Positions 1 through 12,166 are shown, numbered from the stretch's first letter. The stretch: 34,382 bases of DNA from Burkholderiales bacterium (GCA_016191995.1 JACPVA010000110.1:1-34382); one strand, 5' to 3'. The notes: a model not told the origin generated them from the letters alone. A program made the numbers and translations.

Positions 1-96
1 CCCGGCGCGGCGCCGGCTGCGCCTGCGGCGGCACCGGCGGCTGGTGAAGGTGCCGCCCCGGCTCCGGCCGCGCCGGGCCAGATCCCGACGCGCTGA
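1..96 (+). CDS. secG: SecG preprotein translocase subunit, C-terminal end (partial)
   Basis: Frame 1 is open from the window edge to a TGA at 94-96. It encodes 31 residues of Ala/Pro-rich tail ending GQIPTR. The membrane part of the protein lies outside the window. The call rests on context and composition. In Burkholderiales the usual order is tpiA-secG-tRNA-Leu-nuoA, and their SecG proteins carry a low-complexity Ala/Pro tail after two membrane helices. SecG is a small inner-membrane partner of SecYE in protein export. No conserved core is visible, so the identification is inferred. Confidence 0.6.
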   Translation, partial: PGAAPAAPAAAPAAGEGAAPAPAAPGQIPTR

Positions 97-239
97 CGCG
101 CGGCGCCGCCCCGGCGCGCGACGCGACAGGCATCGAACGCGCTGCGCGCGCGCAGTGCCCCGCGCCGTGCTGGCCGCGGCGAGGGGGCTCGTGGCTCGAA
201 GCGTGCTGCGCCGATGCGGGAAAGCCCTCTCTTTGTGGC

Positions 240-245
240 TAGAAT
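240..245 (+). promoter_or_regulatory. Possible -10 element for the tRNA-Leu gene
   Basis: TAGAAT matches five of six positions of the sigma-70 -10 consensus and lies about 80 bp before the tRNA. No convincing -35 is present 16-18 bp upstream, where the sequence is near CGGGAA. This is a weak assignment. The rest of 97-327 shows no gene. Confidence 0.3.
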
Positions 246-327
246 GCGCGGCTGTCCGGTGAGCCATTCCTCATGCGAGCCGGATGCCGAAGTCGCCGCC
301 AGCCGGTGGCGTCGGAGGCATCGAAGC

Positions 328-412
328 GCCGACGTGGTGAAACTGGTAGACACGCTATCTTGAGGGGGTAGTGGCGAAAGCTGTGCGAGTTCGAGTCTCG
401 CCGTCGGCACCA
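328..412 (+). tRNA. tRNA-Leu (anticodon GAG)
   Basis: This is an 85-nt class II tRNA. The acceptor stem GCCGACG (328-334) pairs with CGTCGGC (402-408), followed by A409 and an encoded CCA (410-412). The anticodon stem CTATC/GGTAG encloses a 7-nt loop with anticodon GAG at 362-364. A long variable arm and the T-arm motif GTTCGAGTC follow. It decodes CUC/CUU leucine codons. The position between secG and nuoA is the conserved one in this order. Confidence 0.97.
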
Positions 413-477
413 GGCGAAACGCCACCATAGGGCGGGGCGGGCCCCCAGGGCACGACCCGCGCGAGAGCAGGGCATGA

Positions 478-525
478 GCGCGCCCGTTGTGCGGCCCGGA
501 AGCGGCCGCCCCCGGCGCGCTTTTT
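478..525 (+). terminator. Intrinsic terminator between tRNA-Leu and nuoA
   Basis: The outer stem GCGCGCC (478-484) pairs with GGCGCGC (514-520). It encloses a second perfect stem, GCGGCC (491-496) with GGCCGC (504-509), and is followed at once by five T (521-525). It should end the secG/tRNA transcript. It stands only 36 bp before the nuoA ATG, which leaves little room for a separate nuo promoter downstream of it. Confidence 0.8.
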
Positions 526-561
526 CACGACCTCGCACGAACTGACGCGGCACTGACGACC

Positions 562-921
562 ATGGACCTGCAAGCCTACGTGCCCGTGCTCCTGTTCATC
601 CTCGTCGGCGTCGCCGTCGGCGTGGCGCCGCAGTTGATCGGCTTCGTCTTCGGCCCGAACCGGCCCGACCCGGAGAAGAACAGCCCCTACGAATGCGGCT
701 TCGAGGCCTTCGAGGACGCGCGCATGAAGTTCGACGTGCGCTATTACCTCGTCGCGATCCTGTTCATCCTGTTCGACCTCGAGATCGCCTTCTTCTTCCC
801 GTGGGCGGTCGCGCTGCGCGACATCGGCGCGTCAGGCTTCTGGGCCATGATGGTCTTCCTCGCGGTCCTCGTCGTCGGCTTCGCCTACGAGTGGAAGAAG
901 GGCGCGCTGGACTGGGACTGA
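562..921 (+). CDS. nuoA: NADH-quinone oxidoreductase subunit A
   Basis: 119-residue small membrane subunit of complex I. Three hydrophobic segments are visible: about residues 6-28, the middle [17 protein letters not shown], and the C-terminal [15 protein letters not shown]. The loop after helix 1 holds the family signature NSPYECGFE, which contains the Cys of the quinone-site loop. The first ATG giving a family-sized protein is at 562. The upstream extension of the frame would run through the terminator and is rejected. It is the first gene of a 14-gene operon. The stop overlaps the ribosome-binding site of nuoB. No strong ribosome-binding site is visible for nuoA itself. Confidence 0.97.
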   Translation: MDLQAYVPVLLFILVGVAVGVAPQLIGFVFGPNRPDPEKNSPYECGFEAFEDARMKFDVRYYLVAILFILFDLEIAFFFPWAVALRDIGASGFWAMMVFLAVLVVGFAYEWKKGALDWD

Positions 922-934
922 GGAGCCACGCATC

Positions 935-1411
935 ATGGGCATCGAAGGCGTTCTGAAGGAAGGCTTCGTCACCACCTCGGTCGACAAGCTGATCAACTGG
1001 TCCAAGACCGGGTCGCTGTGGCCGATGACGTTCGGCCTGGCGTGCTGCGCGGTCGAGATGATGCACGCCGGCGCGGCGCGCTACGACATCGACCGCTTCG
1101 GCATGCTGTTCCGCCCCAGCCCGCGGCAGAGCGACCTGATGATCGTCGCCGGCACGCTGTGCAACAAGATGGCGCCGGCGCTGCGCAAGGTCTACGACCA
1201 GATGGCCGAGCCGCGCTGGGTGCTGTCGATGGGCTCGTGCGCGAACGGCGGCGGCTACTACCACTACAGCTACAGCGTCGTGCGCGGCTGCGACCGCATC
1301 GTGCCGGTGGACGTCTACGTGCCGGGCTGCCCGCCGACCGCCGAAGCGCTGCTGTACGGGATCCTGCAGCTGCAGGCCAAGATCCGGCGCGAGAACACGA
1401 TCGCGCGCTGA
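935..1411 (+). CDS. nuoB: NADH-quinone oxidoreductase subunit B
   Basis: 158 residues, the normal length. It is a peripheral-arm subunit of complex I that holds cluster N2, the last Fe-S centre before quinone. The ligand pattern is visible: adjacent cysteines in LACCAVEMM, a Cys in MGSCANGG and the Cys of [12 protein letters not shown]. The C-terminal domain resembles NiFe-hydrogenase small subunits. AGGAG at 921-925, right at the nuoA stop, sets the start at 935. It works with NuoD to form the quinone pocket. Confidence 0.98.
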   Translation: MGIEGVLKEGFVTTSVDKLINWSKTGSLWPMTFGLACCAVEMMHAGAARYDIDRFGMLFRPSPRQSDLMIVAGTLCNKMAPALRKVYDQMAEPRWVLSMGSCANGGGYYHYSYSVVRGCDRIVPVDVYVPGCPPTAEALLYGILQLQAKIRRENTIAR

Positions 1412-1446
1412 AGGCGCCGCCCGAGAACCCCGCCCGAGGCGAGACG

Positions 1447-2046
1447 ATGTCCACCAAGCTCGATCAACTCGAATCGGCGCTGCAGTCGGCGCTCGGCGAT
1501 GCCGCACGCGAGATCGTGCGCGACCGCGGCGAGATCACCGTCACGGTCGGCCCGGCGCGCTACCTCGACGCGATGCGCACGCTGCACGACCACGCCGCGC
1601 TGCGCTTCGAGCAGCTGACCGACCTGTGCGGCATCGACTACGCGCAGTGGAAGAACCGCCCCTGGGACGGGCCGCGCTTCGCGGTCGTCGTGCACCTGCT
1701 GTCGGTCGCGCACAACCATCGCGTGCGGGTGCGCGTCTTCGCCCCCGACGACGAGCTGCCGATGGTCGCCAGCGTCACGCCGATCTGGAGCGGGGCCAAC
1801 TGGTTCGAGCGCGAGGCCTTCGACCTGTACGGGATCGTCTTCGACGGGCACGACGACCTGCGCCGCATCCTGACCGACTACGGCTTCATCGGCCACCCGA
1901 TGCGCAAGGACTTCCCGGTCAGCGGCCACGTCGAGATGCGCTACGACGCCGAGAGCCGGCGCGTGATCTACCAGCCGGTGACGATCGAGCCGCGCGAGAT
2001 CACGCCGCGCGTGGTGCGCGAGGATCACTACGGCGGGCTGCACTGA
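1447..2046 (+). CDS. nuoC: NADH-quinone oxidoreductase subunit C
   Basis: 199-residue 30-kDa-type subunit of the complex I connecting arm. It is separate from NuoD, unlike the fused NuoCD of enterics. The signature runs from [16 protein letters not shown] through [13 protein letters not shown] to GHPMRKDFP, followed by a tail ending in [10 protein letters not shown]. The ATG at 1447 is preceded by GAGGCGAGACG, and the frame upstream has no family sequence. NuoD begins 3 bp after the stop, so translation is probably coupled. Confidence 0.97.
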   Translation: MSTKLDQLESALQSALGDAAREIVRDRGEITVTVGPARYLDAMRTLHDHAALRFEQLTDLCGIDYAQWKNRPWDGPRFAVVVHLLSVAHNHRVRVRVFAPDDELPMVASVTPIWSGANWFEREAFDLYGIVFDGHDDLRRILTDYGFIGHPMRKDFPVSGHVEMRYDAESRRVIYQPVTIEPREITPRVVREDHYGGLH

Positions 2047-2049
2047 GCC

Positions 2050-3303
2050 ATGGCTGACATTAAGAACTACACGCTCAATTTCGGCCCTCAGCATCCGGCT
2101 GCGCACGGGGTGCTGCGGCTGGTGCTGGAACTCGACGGCGAGGTGATCCAGCGCGCCGACCCGCATATCGGGCTGCTGCACCGCGCGACCGAGAAGCTGG
2201 CGGAGAGCAAGACCTTCATCCAGTCGCTGCCGTACATGGACCGTCTCGACTACGTGTCGATGATGTGCAACGAGCACGCCTACTGCCTGGCGATCGAGAA
2301 GCTGATGGGCATCGAGGTGCCGATCCGCGCGCAGTACATCCGCGTCATGTTCTCCGAGCTGACCCGGCTGCTCAACCACCTGCTGTGGCTGGGCGCGCAC
2401 GGGCTGGACTGCGGGGCGATGAACATCCTCATCTATGCCTTCCGCGAGCGCGAGGACATCTTCGACATGTACGAGGCGGTGTCCGGCGCGCGCATGCACG
2501 CGGCCTACTTCCGCCCCGGCGGCGTCTACCGCGACCTGCCGGACACGATGCCGCAGTACGCGCCGAGCAAGGTCCGCAGCCGCAAGGTGATGGACAAGCT
2601 CAACGAGGTGCGCCAGGGCTCGCTGCTGGACTTCGTCGACGACTTCTGCCGCCGCTTCCCGGCCAACGTCGACGACTACGAGACGCTGCTGACCGACAAC
2701 CGGATCTGGAAGCAGCGCACGGTCGGCATCGGCGTCGTCTCGCCCGAGCGCGCGCTCAACCTCGGCTTCACCGGCCCGATGCTGCGCGGCTCGGGAATCG
2801 CGTGGGACCTGCGCAAGAAGCAGCCCTACGAGGTCTACGACCGCGTCGACTTCGACATCCCGGTCGGCAGCAACGGCGACACCTACGACCGCTACCTGGT
2901 GCGCGTGCAGGAGATGCGCGAGGCGAACCGCATCATCCAGCAGTGCGTAGCCTGGCTGCGCGCCAACCCCGGCCCGGTGATCACCGACAACCACAAGGTC
3001 GCCCCACCGCCGCGCGAGCGGATGAAGTACGGGATGGAGGACCTGATCCACCACTTCAAGCTCTTCACCGAGGGCTTCCACGTGCCCGAGGGCGAGGTCT
3101 ACGCCGCCGTCGAGCACCCGAAGGGCGAGTTCGGCATCTACCTCGTCAGCGACGGCGCCAACAAGCCCTACCGGCTGAAGATCCGCGCCCCCGGCTTCGC
3201 GCACCTGGCGGGGATGGACGAGATGGCGCGCGGGCACATGATCGCCGACGCGGTGGCGATCATCGGCACGATGGACATCGTCTTCGGCGAGATCGACCGA
3301 TGA
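2050..3303 (+). CDS. nuoD: NADH-quinone oxidoreductase subunit D
   Basis: 417-residue 49-kDa subunit of complex I and partner of NuoB at the quinone-binding site. It is related to NiFe-hydrogenase large subunits but lacks the metal-binding cysteines. Visible signatures are the N-terminal [16 protein letters not shown], then [21 protein letters not shown] and the C-terminal DIVFGEIDR ending typical of the family. The length is standard. Its stop overlaps the nuoE start as ATGA (3300-3303). Confidence 0.98.
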   Translation: MADIKNYTLNFGPQHPAAHGVLRLVLELDGEVIQRADPHIGLLHRATEKLAESKTFIQSLPYMDRLDYVSMMCNEHAYCLAIEKLMGIEVPIRAQYIRVMFSELTRLLNHLLWLGAHGLDCGAMNILIYAFREREDIFDMYEAVSGARMHAAYFRPGGVYRDLPDTMPQYAPSKVRSRKVMDKLNEVRQGSLLDFVDDFCRRFPANVDDYETLLTDNRIWKQRTVGIGVVSPERALNLGFTGPMLRGSGIAWDLRKKQPYEVYDRVDFDIPVGSNGDTYDRYLVRVQEMREANRIIQQCVAWLRANPGPVITDNHKVAPPPRERMKYGMEDLIHHFKLFTEGFHVPEGEVYAAVEHPKGEFGIYLVSDGANKPYRLKIRAPGFAHLAGMDEMARGHMIADAVAIIGTMDIVFGEIDR

Positions 3304-3818
3304 GCGAACGCATGAACCTCAGCGAGCAGACGCTGGCGCGCTTCGCGCGCGAGGTCGCCAAGTACCCGGCCGACCAGAAGGCCTCGGCCGTGATGGCCTG
3401 CCTGGCGATCGTGCAGCAGGAGCAGGGCTGGGTCTCGGCCGAGGCCGAGAACGCGGTCGCCGACTACCTCGGCATGGCGCCGATCGCGGTGCACGAGGTC
3501 ACGACCTTTTACAACATGTACAACCAGCGCCCGGTGGGAGCGTTCAAGCTCAATGTCTGCACCAACCTGCCGTGCCAGTTGCGCGGCGGCGAGCAGGCGC
3601 TGCGGCACCTGTGCGACACGCTCGGCGTCGAGCCGCACGGCACGACCGCCGACGGCGCGATCACGGTGCAGCCCTGCGAGTGCCTGGGCGCCTGCGCCGA
3701 CGCGCCGGTGATGCTGGTCAACGACCGCCAGATGTTCAGCTTCATGGGCGACGAGCGGCTCGACGAGCTCGTCGCGCTGCTGCGCGCCGAGGCCGCGCGG
3801 CGCGGCAAGCAGGAGTGA
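3300..3818 (+). CDS. nuoE: NADH-quinone oxidoreductase subunit E
   Basis: 172-residue 24-kDa subunit of the NADH-dehydrogenase module of complex I. It has a thioredoxin-like C-terminal domain holding the [2Fe-2S] cluster N1a. The four ligands are the two Cys of CTNLPC and the two of CECLGAC. An N-terminal helical domain includes [14 protein letters not shown]. The ATG at 3300 overlaps the nuoD stop. A second ATG at 3312 would remove four residues and cannot be excluded. It pairs with NuoF. Confidence 0.97.
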   Translation: MSERMNLSEQTLARFAREVAKYPADQKASAVMACLAIVQQEQGWVSAEAENAVADYLGMAPIAVHEVTTFYNMYNQRPVGAFKLNVCTNLPCQLRGGEQALRHLCDTLGVEPHGTTADGAITVQPCECLGACADAPVMLVNDRQMFSFMGDERLDELVALLRAEAARRGKQE

Positions 3819-3823
3819 CGGCG

Positions 3824-5247
<1,424 letters not shown>

Positions 5248-5251
<4 letters not shown>

Positions 5252-7581
5252 TCGAAATCGAACTCGACGGCAGGAAGGTCAGCGTTCCGAGCGGCAGCAT
5301 GGTGATGCACGCCGCCGACGCGGCGGGCATCACGATCCCGCACTTCTGCTACCACAAGAAGCTCAGCATCGCGGCCAACTGCCGCATGTGCCTGGTCGAG
5401 GTCGAGAAGGCCCCCAAGCCGATGCCGGCCTGCGCCACGCCGGTGACGCAGGGCATGGTCGTGCGCACGCGCAGCGACAAGGCGATCAAGGCGCAGCAGG
5501 CGGTGATGGAGTTCCTGCTCATCAACCACCCGCTGGACTGCCCGATCTGCGACCAGGGCGGCGAGTGCCAGCTGCAGGACCTGGCGGTCGGCTACGGCAA
5601 GTCCGCGACGCGCTACGACGAGGACAAGCGCGTCGTCCTGCCGAAGGACGTCGGCCCGCTGATCTCGATGCAGGAGATGCCGCGCTGCATCCACTGCACG
5701 CGCTGCGTGCGCTTCGGGCAGGAGATCGCCGGCGTGATGGAGCTCGGCATGATCCACCGCGGTGAGCACAGCGAGATCACGACCGTCACCGGCGGCACGG
5801 TGGACAGCGAGCTGTCGGGCAACATGATCGACCTGTGCCCGGTCGGCGCGCTGACGAGCAAGCCCTTCCGCTACGCCGCGCGCACCTGGGAGCTCGGCCG
5901 CCGCAAGAGCATCAGCCCGCACGACAGCAGCGGCGCCAACCTCGTCGTCCAGGTCAAGGCGGGCAAGGTGCTGCGCGTCGTGCCGCTGGAGAACGAGGCG
6001 GTCAACGAGTGCTGGATCGCCGACCGCGACCGCTTCAGCTACGAGGCGCTGAACAGCGAGGCCCGCCTGACTGCGCCGCGCATCAAGCAGGGCGGGCAGT
6101 GGCAGACAGTCGACTGGGCCACGGCGCTGGACTATGTCGCCGACGGGCTGAAGCGCGTGCAGGCCGAGTTCGGCCCCGCCGGCATCGGCGCCCTCGGCTC
6201 GCCGCACTCCACCGTCGAGGAGCTGCACCTGCTCGCGAAGCTGGTGCGCGGCCTGGGCAGCCAGAGCATCGACTTCCGCACCCGTCACGCCGACTTCGGC
6301 AACCTCGCGCCCGCGGGCCGCGCGCGCTGGCTCGGCATGCCGATCGCCGCGCTGTCGACGCTGGACCGCGCCTTCGTCGTCGGCAGCTTCCTGCGCAAGG
6401 ACCATCCGCTGCTGGCGTCCCGGCTGCGCTGGGCGACGCGCCACGGCGCGCAGGTTCACGGGCTGAACGCGCTCGTCGACGACTGGGCGATGACGACCGG
6501 CACGCGCATGGTCGCCCCGCCGTCGCGCTGGCCGGCCGCGCTGGCCGCGGTCGCGGCCGAGATCGCGGCGATCCGCGGCATCGCCGCGCCGGTCGAGGGC
6601 GCCGAGATCACGCCGCAGGCCAGGGCGGTCGCGGCGTCGCTGCTGATGGGCGAGTCCAAGGCGGTGCTGCTGGGCAACGCCGCCGCGCAGCATCCGCGGG
6701 CCGGGCAGCTGCTCGCGCTGGCGCAGTGGATCGCGCACCAGGTCGGCGCGCGTGTCGGTGTCCTCGGCGAGGCCGCCAACAGCGTCGGCGCGCAGCTCGT
6801 CGGCGCGCTGCCCGGCCCGGGCGGGCTGGACGCGGGCCAGATGCTCGCGCAGCCGATGAAGGCGCTGCTGCTGCTGCACACCGAGCCGGTGCTCGACGCC
6901 GCCGACGCCGCGCGCGCGAAGCAGGCGCTGGCGGGCAGCGGTCTGGTCGTCGCGCTGACCTCGTTCGCCGATGCCGCGGCCGACGTCGCCGATGTCATGC
7001 TGCCGATCGCCCCCTACACCGAGACCGCCGGCAGCTTCGTCAATGCCGAGGGCCGGCTGCAGACCTTCGCCGGCGTCGTGCCGCCGCTGGGCGAGACCCG
7101 GCCGGGCTGGAAGGTACTGCGCGTGCTGGGCAACCTGCTCGGGCTGGACGGCTTCGCGCACGAGTCGGCCGACGAGGTGCGCGCCGAGGCGATCGGCGAC
7201 GCCGAGGCGATCGGCGCGCGGCTGGACAACGCTGCGCCGGCGCTGGCACCGCTGTCGGCCGCCGCCGAGCCGGGGCCGGAGCGCATCGCCGACGTGCCGA
7301 TCTACGCGGCCGACCCGCTGGTGCGCCGCGCCGAGTCGCTGCAGCGCACGGCCGACGCCAGGCCGCCGGTGGCGAGCCTGCCGACCTCGCTGTGGCGCAA
7401 GCTGGCCCTCGCGCCCGGCGCGCGCGTCTACGTCGGCCAGGGCACGGCCGGGCTCGTCATGCCCGCGGTCGAGGATCAGACGCTGGCCGACGGCACGGTT
7501 CGCGTGCCGGCCGGCCACCCCGACACCGCCGCGATGGGGCCGATGTTCGGCCCGATCCAGGTCGAAAAGGCATCGCTGTGA
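5248..7581 (+). CDS. nuoG: NADH-quinone oxidoreductase subunit G
   Basis: 777-residue 75-kDa subunit, the Fe-S wire of complex I. The start is GTG, because the [2Fe-2S] domain begins at once ([15 protein letters not shown]) and a later ATG would remove its first strands. N1b ligands are Cys34, 45, 48 and 62. N5 ligands are His94, Cys98, 101 and 107. N4 ligands are Cys147, 150 and 153 plus the Cys of DLCPVGAL. No cysteine group for the extra cluster N7 is visible. The molybdopterin-oxidoreductase-like C-terminal half is Ala/Gly-rich and diverged. GTGA overlap with nuoF implies coupled translation. Confidence 0.97.
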
Positions 7582-7606
7582 ACCCGCCGGCAGCGAGATC
7601 CACGCC

Positions 7607-8668
7607 ATGATCGAGACCCTCAACCAAGCAGGCAGCGCGCTGATCGGCCCCACGGCCTGGCTCGTCGTGTGGAGCCTGGTCAAGATCGTCGTCCTCGTCG
7701 CGCCGCTGATGGGCTGCGTGGCCTACCTGACGCTGTGGGAGCGCAAGGGCATCGGCTGGACGCAGATCCGCCCGGGCCCGAACCGGGTCGGCCCCTACGG
7801 GCTGCTGACGCCGATCGCCGACGCGGTCAAGCTGGTCTTCAAGGAGATCATCCGCCCGACCGCGGCGAACAAGGGCCTGTTCTTCCTCGGCCCGGTGATG
7901 ACGATCATGCCGGCGCTGGCGGCGTGGGCGGTGATCCCGTTCGGCCCCGAGGTCGTGGTCGCCGATGTCAACGCCGGGCTGCTGTTCCTGATGGCGATCA
8001 CCTCGCTCGAGGTCTACGGCGTCATCATCGCCGGCTGGGCGAGCAACTCCAAGTACGCCTTCCTCGGCGCGCTGCGTGCGTCGGCGCAAATGGTCAGCTA
8101 CGAGATCGCGATGGGTTTCGCGCTGGTCGTCGTGCTGATGGTCGCCGGCACGATGAACATGGCCGAGATCGTCATGCGGCAGGGCGAGGGCCGGATGGCC
8201 GGGATGGGACTCGGCTTCCTGTCCTGGAACTGGCTGCCGTTGCTGCCGATCTTCCTCGTCTACTTCATCGCCGGCCTGGCGGAGACCAACCGCCACCCCT
8301 TCGACGTCGTCGAGGGCGAGAGCGAGATCGTCGCCGGCCACATGATCGAGTACTCCGGGATGTCGTTCGCGATGTTCTTCCTCGCCGAGTACGCGAACAT
8401 GATCCTGGTCTCGACGCTGGCGGTCGTGATGTTTCTCGGCGGCTGGCTGCCGCCGATCGCGGCGCTGGACTTCATCCCGGGCTGGATCTGGCTCGCGATC
8501 AAGGTCTTCGTCGTCGTCACGATGTTCCTCTGGGTGCGCGCGACCTTCCCGCGCTACCGCTACGACCAGATCATGCGCCTGGGCTGGAAGATCTTCATCC
8601 CGGTGACGCTGGTGTGGCTGGTGGTGGTGGGGCTGTGGATCCAGTCGCCCTGGAACATCTGGCATTGA
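7607..8668 (+). CDS. nuoH: NADH-quinone oxidoreductase subunit H
   Basis: 353-residue membrane subunit that joins the peripheral and membrane arms of complex I and lines the quinone channel. It has about eight hydrophobic segments. Signatures are [19 protein letters not shown] after helix 1, the acidic loop [15 protein letters not shown], and the C-terminal [19 protein letters not shown]. The ATG at 7607 gives the family N terminus, with a hydrophobic helix directly after it. It follows nuoG by 25 bp. Confidence 0.98.
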   Translation: MIETLNQAGSALIGPTAWLVVWSLVKIVVLVAPLMGCVAYLTLWERKGIGWTQIRPGPNRVGPYGLLTPIADAVKLVFKEIIRPTAANKGLFFLGPVMTIMPALAAWAVIPFGPEVVVADVNAGLLFLMAITSLEVYGVIIAGWASNSKYAFLGALRASAQMVSYEIAMGFALVVVLMVAGTMNMAEIVMRQGEGRMAGMGLGFLSWNWLPLLPIFLVYFIAGLAETNRHPFDVVEGESEIVAGHMIEYSGMSFAMFFLAEYANMILVSTLAVVMFLGGWLPPIAALDFIPGWIWLAIKVFVVVTMFLWVRATFPRYRYDQIMRLGWKIFIPVTLVWLVVVGLWIQSPWNIWH

Positions 8669-8684
8669 GCACAGGACGCCTCGC

Positions 8685-9173
8685 ATGTCCGCGATCAAGG
8701 AATTCGTCTCCAGCTTCTTTCTCGTCGAGCTGTTCAAGGGCCTGGCGCTGACCGGGCGGCACTTCCTGTCGCCACACATCACGATCCAGTTCCCGGAGGA
8801 GAAGACGCCGCTTTCGCCGCGCTTCCGCGGCCTGCACGCGCTGCGCCGCTACGACAACGGCGAGGAGCGCTGCATCGCCTGCAAGCTGTGCGAGGCGGTA
8901 TGCCCGGCGATGGCGATCACGATCGAGTCCGAGCAGCGCGCCGACGGCACGCGGCGCACGACGCGCTACGACATCGACCTGACCAAGTGCATCTTCTGCG
9001 GCTTCTGCGAGGAGAGCTGCCCGGTCGACTCGATCGTCGAGACGCACATCTTCGAGTACCACGGCGAGAAGCGCGGCGACCTGTACTTCACCAAGGACAT
9101 GCTGCTGGCCGTCGGCGACCGCTACGAGGCGGAGATCGCCGAGCGCCGCGCGGCCGACGCGAAGTACCGCTGA
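8685..9173 (+). CDS. nuoI: NADH-quinone oxidoreductase subunit I
   Basis: 162-residue ferredoxin-like subunit carrying clusters N6a and N6b, which pass electrons to N2 in NuoB. Two complete [4Fe-4S] motifs are visible: [12 protein letters not shown] and [12 protein letters not shown]. The amphipathic N terminus ([18 protein letters not shown]) anchors it at the membrane surface. Length and layout are standard. It lies 16 bp after nuoH. Confidence 0.98.
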   Translation: MSAIKEFVSSFFLVELFKGLALTGRHFLSPHITIQFPEEKTPLSPRFRGLHALRRYDNGEERCIACKLCEAVCPAMAITIESEQRADGTRRTTRYDIDLTKCIFCGFCEESCPVDSIVETHIFEYHGEKRGDLYFTKDMLLAVGDRYEAEIAERRAADAKYR

Positions 9174-9186
9174 CCGGGCCTGTTCG

Positions 9187-9834
9187 ATGACCTCCACCAC
9201 GGCGCTGTTCTACCTCTTCTCGGCGGTCCTGCTGCTGGCCGCATGCCGCGTCATCACGGCGCGCTCGACCGTGCACGCGGCGCTGTACCTCGTGCTCGCG
9301 TTCTTCAGCGCCGCGTGCGTGTGGATGCTGCTCGAGGCCGAGTTCCTCGCGATCGCGCTCGTGCTGGTCTATGTCGGCGCGGTGATGGTGCTGTTCCTGT
9401 TCGTCGTCATGATGCTGGACTTCGACAGCGCGGCCTTCCGCGAGGGCTTCTGGCGCCACTTCCCGCTCGCCGGCGTGATCGGCGCGCTGATCGCGCTCGA
9501 GATGGCGCTGGTGCTGACGCGCGGCTTCGATGTCGCCGAGCCGGCGCGGCTCGCGGACCAGGCGCAGGCGCTCGGCAACACGCGGCGGCTCGGCATCGAG
9601 ATCTTCACGAACTACCTCTACCCGCTGCAGATCGCCGCCGTGCTGCTGCTGGTGGCGATGGTCGCGGCGATCGCGCTGACGCTGCGCGAACCGCGCAAGG
9701 GGACCAAGCGCGTCGACCCGGCGCGCCAGGTCCGGGTCAGGAAGGCCGACCGGCTGCGCATCGTCAGGCTGGCGCCGGAGGTCGAGCGCGCGGCCCCGGC
9801 CGCGGGGGCGGGCGACGAGGGGGGCAAGGCATGA
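9187..9834 (+). CDS. nuoJ: NADH-quinone oxidoreductase subunit J
   Basis: 215-residue membrane subunit with five hydrophobic segments. The third contains the pi-bulge region seen as [19 protein letters not shown], which takes part in the proton path. The last ~45 residues form a charged, then Ala/Gly-rich, cytoplasmic tail ([16 protein letters not shown] onward). The stop overlaps the nuoK start (ATGA, 9831-9834). Confidence 0.97.
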   Translation: MTSTTALFYLFSAVLLLAACRVITARSTVHAALYLVLAFFSAACVWMLLEAEFLAIALVLVYVGAVMVLFLFVVMMLDFDSAAFREGFWRHFPLAGVIGALIALEMALVLTRGFDVAEPARLADQAQALGNTRRLGIEIFTNYLYPLQIAAVLLLVAMVAAIALTLREPRKGTKRVDPARQVRVRKADRLRIVRLAPEVERAAPAAGAGDEGGKA

Positions 9835-10145
9835 TGGGCGGACTGACCCTGGCCCACTACCTGTCGCTGGGCGGCGTGCTGTTCGCGCTGTCGGTGGTCG
9901 GCATCTTCCTGAACCGGCGCAACCTGATCGTGCTGCTGATGGCCATCGAGCTGATGCTGCTGGCGGTCAACCTCAACTTCGTCGCCTTCTCGCACTACCT
10001 CGGCGACATGGGCGGGCAGGTGTTCGTCTTCTTCATCCTGACGGTCGCGGCCGCGGAGTCGGCGATCGGGCTGGCGATCCTGGTCGTGCTGTTCCGCAAC
10101 CGGTCGTCGATCAACGTCGAGGAACTCGACGCGCTGAAAGGCTGA
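9831..10145 (+). CDS. nuoK: NADH-quinone oxidoreductase subunit K
   Basis: 104-residue (or 103 if the second ATG at 9834 is used) MrpC-like subunit with three membrane helices. It shows [21 protein letters not shown], which holds one of the conserved membrane glutamates, and [18 protein letters not shown], which holds the other. Both glutamates belong to the proton-translocating axis. It overlaps nuoJ and precedes nuoL by 5 bp. Confidence 0.97.
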   Translation: MMGGLTLAHYLSLGGVLFALSVVGIFLNRRNLIVLLMAIELMLLAVNLNFVAFSHYLGDMGGQVFVFFILTVAAAESAIGLAILVVLFRNRSSINVEELDALKG

Positions 10146-10150
10146 GCCCC

Positions 10151-12166
10151 ATGTCGGCCACGATCTCCCAGAACCTGCTGCTCGTCGTCGTGCTGGCGCC
10201 GCTGGCCGGCGCGCTCGTCGCCGGTCTGGCCGGCCGCGTCGTCGGCCGTGCCGGCGCGCACACGGTGACGATCCTCGGCGTCGCGGTCGCCTTCGTCGCC
10301 TCGGTGCTGACGCTGCTGGCGGTGCTCGACGGCGCGCGCTTCGACCAGACGATCTACGAGTGGGCCACCGTCGGCGGCCTGACGATGGAGGTCGGCTTCC
10401 TCGTCGACGGGCTGACCGCGATGATGATGGTCGTCGTCAGCTTCGTGTCGCTGATGGTGCACGTCTACACGATCGGCTACATGGAGGGCGACCCGGGCTA
10501 CCAGCGCTTCTTCGCCTACATCAGCCTGTTCACCTTCTCGATGCTCATGCTGGTCATGAGCAACAACTTCCTGCAGCTGTTCTTCGGCTCGGAGGCGGTG
10601 GGGCTGGTGTCCTATCTGCTGATCGGCTTCTGGTACAAGCGGCCGAGCGCGATCTTCGCCAACCTGAAGGCCTTCGTCGTCAACCGGGTCGGCGACTTCG
10701 GCTTCATCCTCGGCATCGGGCTGCTGGTCGCGTACGGTGGCTCGCTGAACTATGCCGAGACCTTCGCCAAGGCGGGCCAGCTCGCCGGCATGAGCTTCCC
10801 GGGCTCGGACTGGGGGCTGCTGACGGTGGCCTGCATCTGCCTGTTCATCGGCGCGATGGGCAAGAGCGCGCAGTTCCCGCTGCACGTCTGGCTGCCCGAC
10901 TCGATGGAGGGCCCGACGCCGATCTCGGCGCTGATCCACGCCGCGACGATGGTGACGGCGGGGATCTTCATGGTCGCGCGCATGTCGCCGCTGTTCGAGC
11001 TGTCGGACGCGGCGCTCAACGTCGTGCTCGTGATCGGCGCCATCACGGCCCTGTTCATGGGCTTCCTCGGCATCATCCAGAACGACATCAAGCGCGTCGT
11101 CGCCTACTCGACGCTGAGCCAGCTCGGCTACATGACGGTGGCGCTGGGCGCGTCGGCCTACTCGGTCGCCGTCTTCCACCTGATGACGCACGCCTTCTTC
11201 AAGGCGCTGCTGTTCCTGGCCGCCGGCAGCGTGATCATCGGCATGCACCACGACCAGGATATCCGCAACATGGGCGGGCTGCGCAAGTACATGCCCGTGA
11301 CCTGGATCACCGCGCTCGTGGGCTCGCTGGCGCTGATCGGCACGCCGCTGTTCGCGGGCTTCTACTCGAAGGACAGCATCATCGTCGCGGCCGGCGCGAG
11401 CCAGCTGCCGGGCGCCGGATTCGCCGCCTTCGCCGTCACCGCCGGCGTCTTCGTGACCGCGTTCTACTCGTTCCGCATGTATTTCCTGGTCTTCCACGGC
11501 GAGGAGCGCTTCCGCCACAAGCCCTTCCCGGGCGACGACGACCACGCGCACGACGACCACGGTCACGGCCACGACGCGACGCCGCACGAGAGCCCCTGGG
11601 TCGTCACGCTGCCGCTGGTGCTGCTGGCGATCCCGTCGGTCGTGATCGGCGCGCTGACGATGGCGCCGCTGCTGACGGGGGACTTCTTCGCCGGCGCGAT
11701 CGCGGTCGACGGCGCGCGCCACGGCGCGATGGCGGCGGTGGCCGAGCATGCGCACGACGCCTGGGCCATGGCGCTGCACGGTCTGGTGACGCTGCCGTTC
11801 TGGCTCGCGGTCGCAGGCGTGGCCTGCGCGTGGCTGTTCTACCTGAAGGCGCCGGCGATCCCGGCCGCGCTGGACCGCGCGCTGCGCCCGCTGCGCGTCG
11901 TGCTCGAGAACAAGTACTACATGGACTGGTTCAACGAGCATGTGCTGGCCGCCGGCGCGCGGCTGCTCGGGCGCGGGCTGTGGAAGGGCGGCGACGCGGC
12001 GCTGATCGACGGCGTGCTGATCGACGGCTCGGCCAAGGCCGTCGGGCGGCTGGCGGCGGTCGTGCGGCGCGTGCAGACGGGGCAGCTGTACTGGTATGCG
12101 CTGGTGATGGCGATCGGCATCTTCGGCTTCATGACCTGGCGGCTGTGGCCGCTGCTGGCCGGCTGA
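10151..12166 (+). CDS. nuoL: NADH-quinone oxidoreductase subunit L
   Basis: 671-residue antiporter-like subunit, the distal proton pump of complex I. It has the usual ~16 hydrophobic segments and motifs FFGSEAVGLVSYLLIGFW (conserved Glu), MGKSAQFPLHVWLPD and MEGPTPISALIHAATMV. A His/Asp-rich loop around residues 455-475 (HAHDDHGHGHD) interrupts the C-terminal third. Such loops occur in related NuoL proteins and face the solvent. The end contains the lateral helix and the final membrane anchor. Confidence 0.97.
   Translation: MSATISQNLLLVVVLAPLAGALVAGLAGRVVGRAGAHTVTILGVAVAFVASVLTLLAVLDGARFDQTIYEWATVGGLTMEVGFLVDGLTAMMMVVVSFVSLMVHVYTIGYMEGDPGYQRFFAYISLFTFSMLMLVMSNNFLQLFFGSEAVGLVSYLLIGFWYKRPSAIFANLKAFVVNRVGDFGFILGIGLLVAYGGSLNYAETFAKAGQLAGMSFPGSDWGLLTVACICLFIGAMGKSAQFPLHVWLPDSMEGPTPISALIHAATMVTAGIFMVARMSPLFELSDAALNVVLVIGAITALFMGFLGIIQNDIKRVVAYSTLSQLGYMTVALGASAYSVAVFHLMTHAFFKALLFLAAGSVIIGMHHDQDIRNMGGLRKYMPVTWITALVGSLALIGTPLFAGFYSKDSIIVAAGASQLPGAGFAAFAVTAGVFVTAFYSFRMYFLVFHGEERFRHKPFPGDDDHAHDDHGHGHDATPHESPWVVTLPLVLLAIPSVVIGALTMAPLLTGDFFAGAIAVDGARHGAMAAVAEHAHDAWAMALHGLVTLPFWLAVAGVACAWLFYLKAPAIPAALDRALRPLRVVLENKYYMDWFNEHVLAAGARLLGRGLWKGGDAALIDGVLIDGSAKAVGRLAAVVRRVQTGQLYWYALVMAIGIFGFMTWRLWPLLAG

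Noticed and set aside
487..561. N-terminal extension of nuoA
   Set aside because: It would be translated from inside the terminator hairpin and adds 25 residues not found in the family. The ATG at 562 gives the standard 119 residues.
11530..11575. His/Asp-rich segment of NuoL as a foreign metal-binding insertion
   Set aside because: Similar His-rich loops are seen in NuoL of related bacteria. Base composition and frame are continuous.
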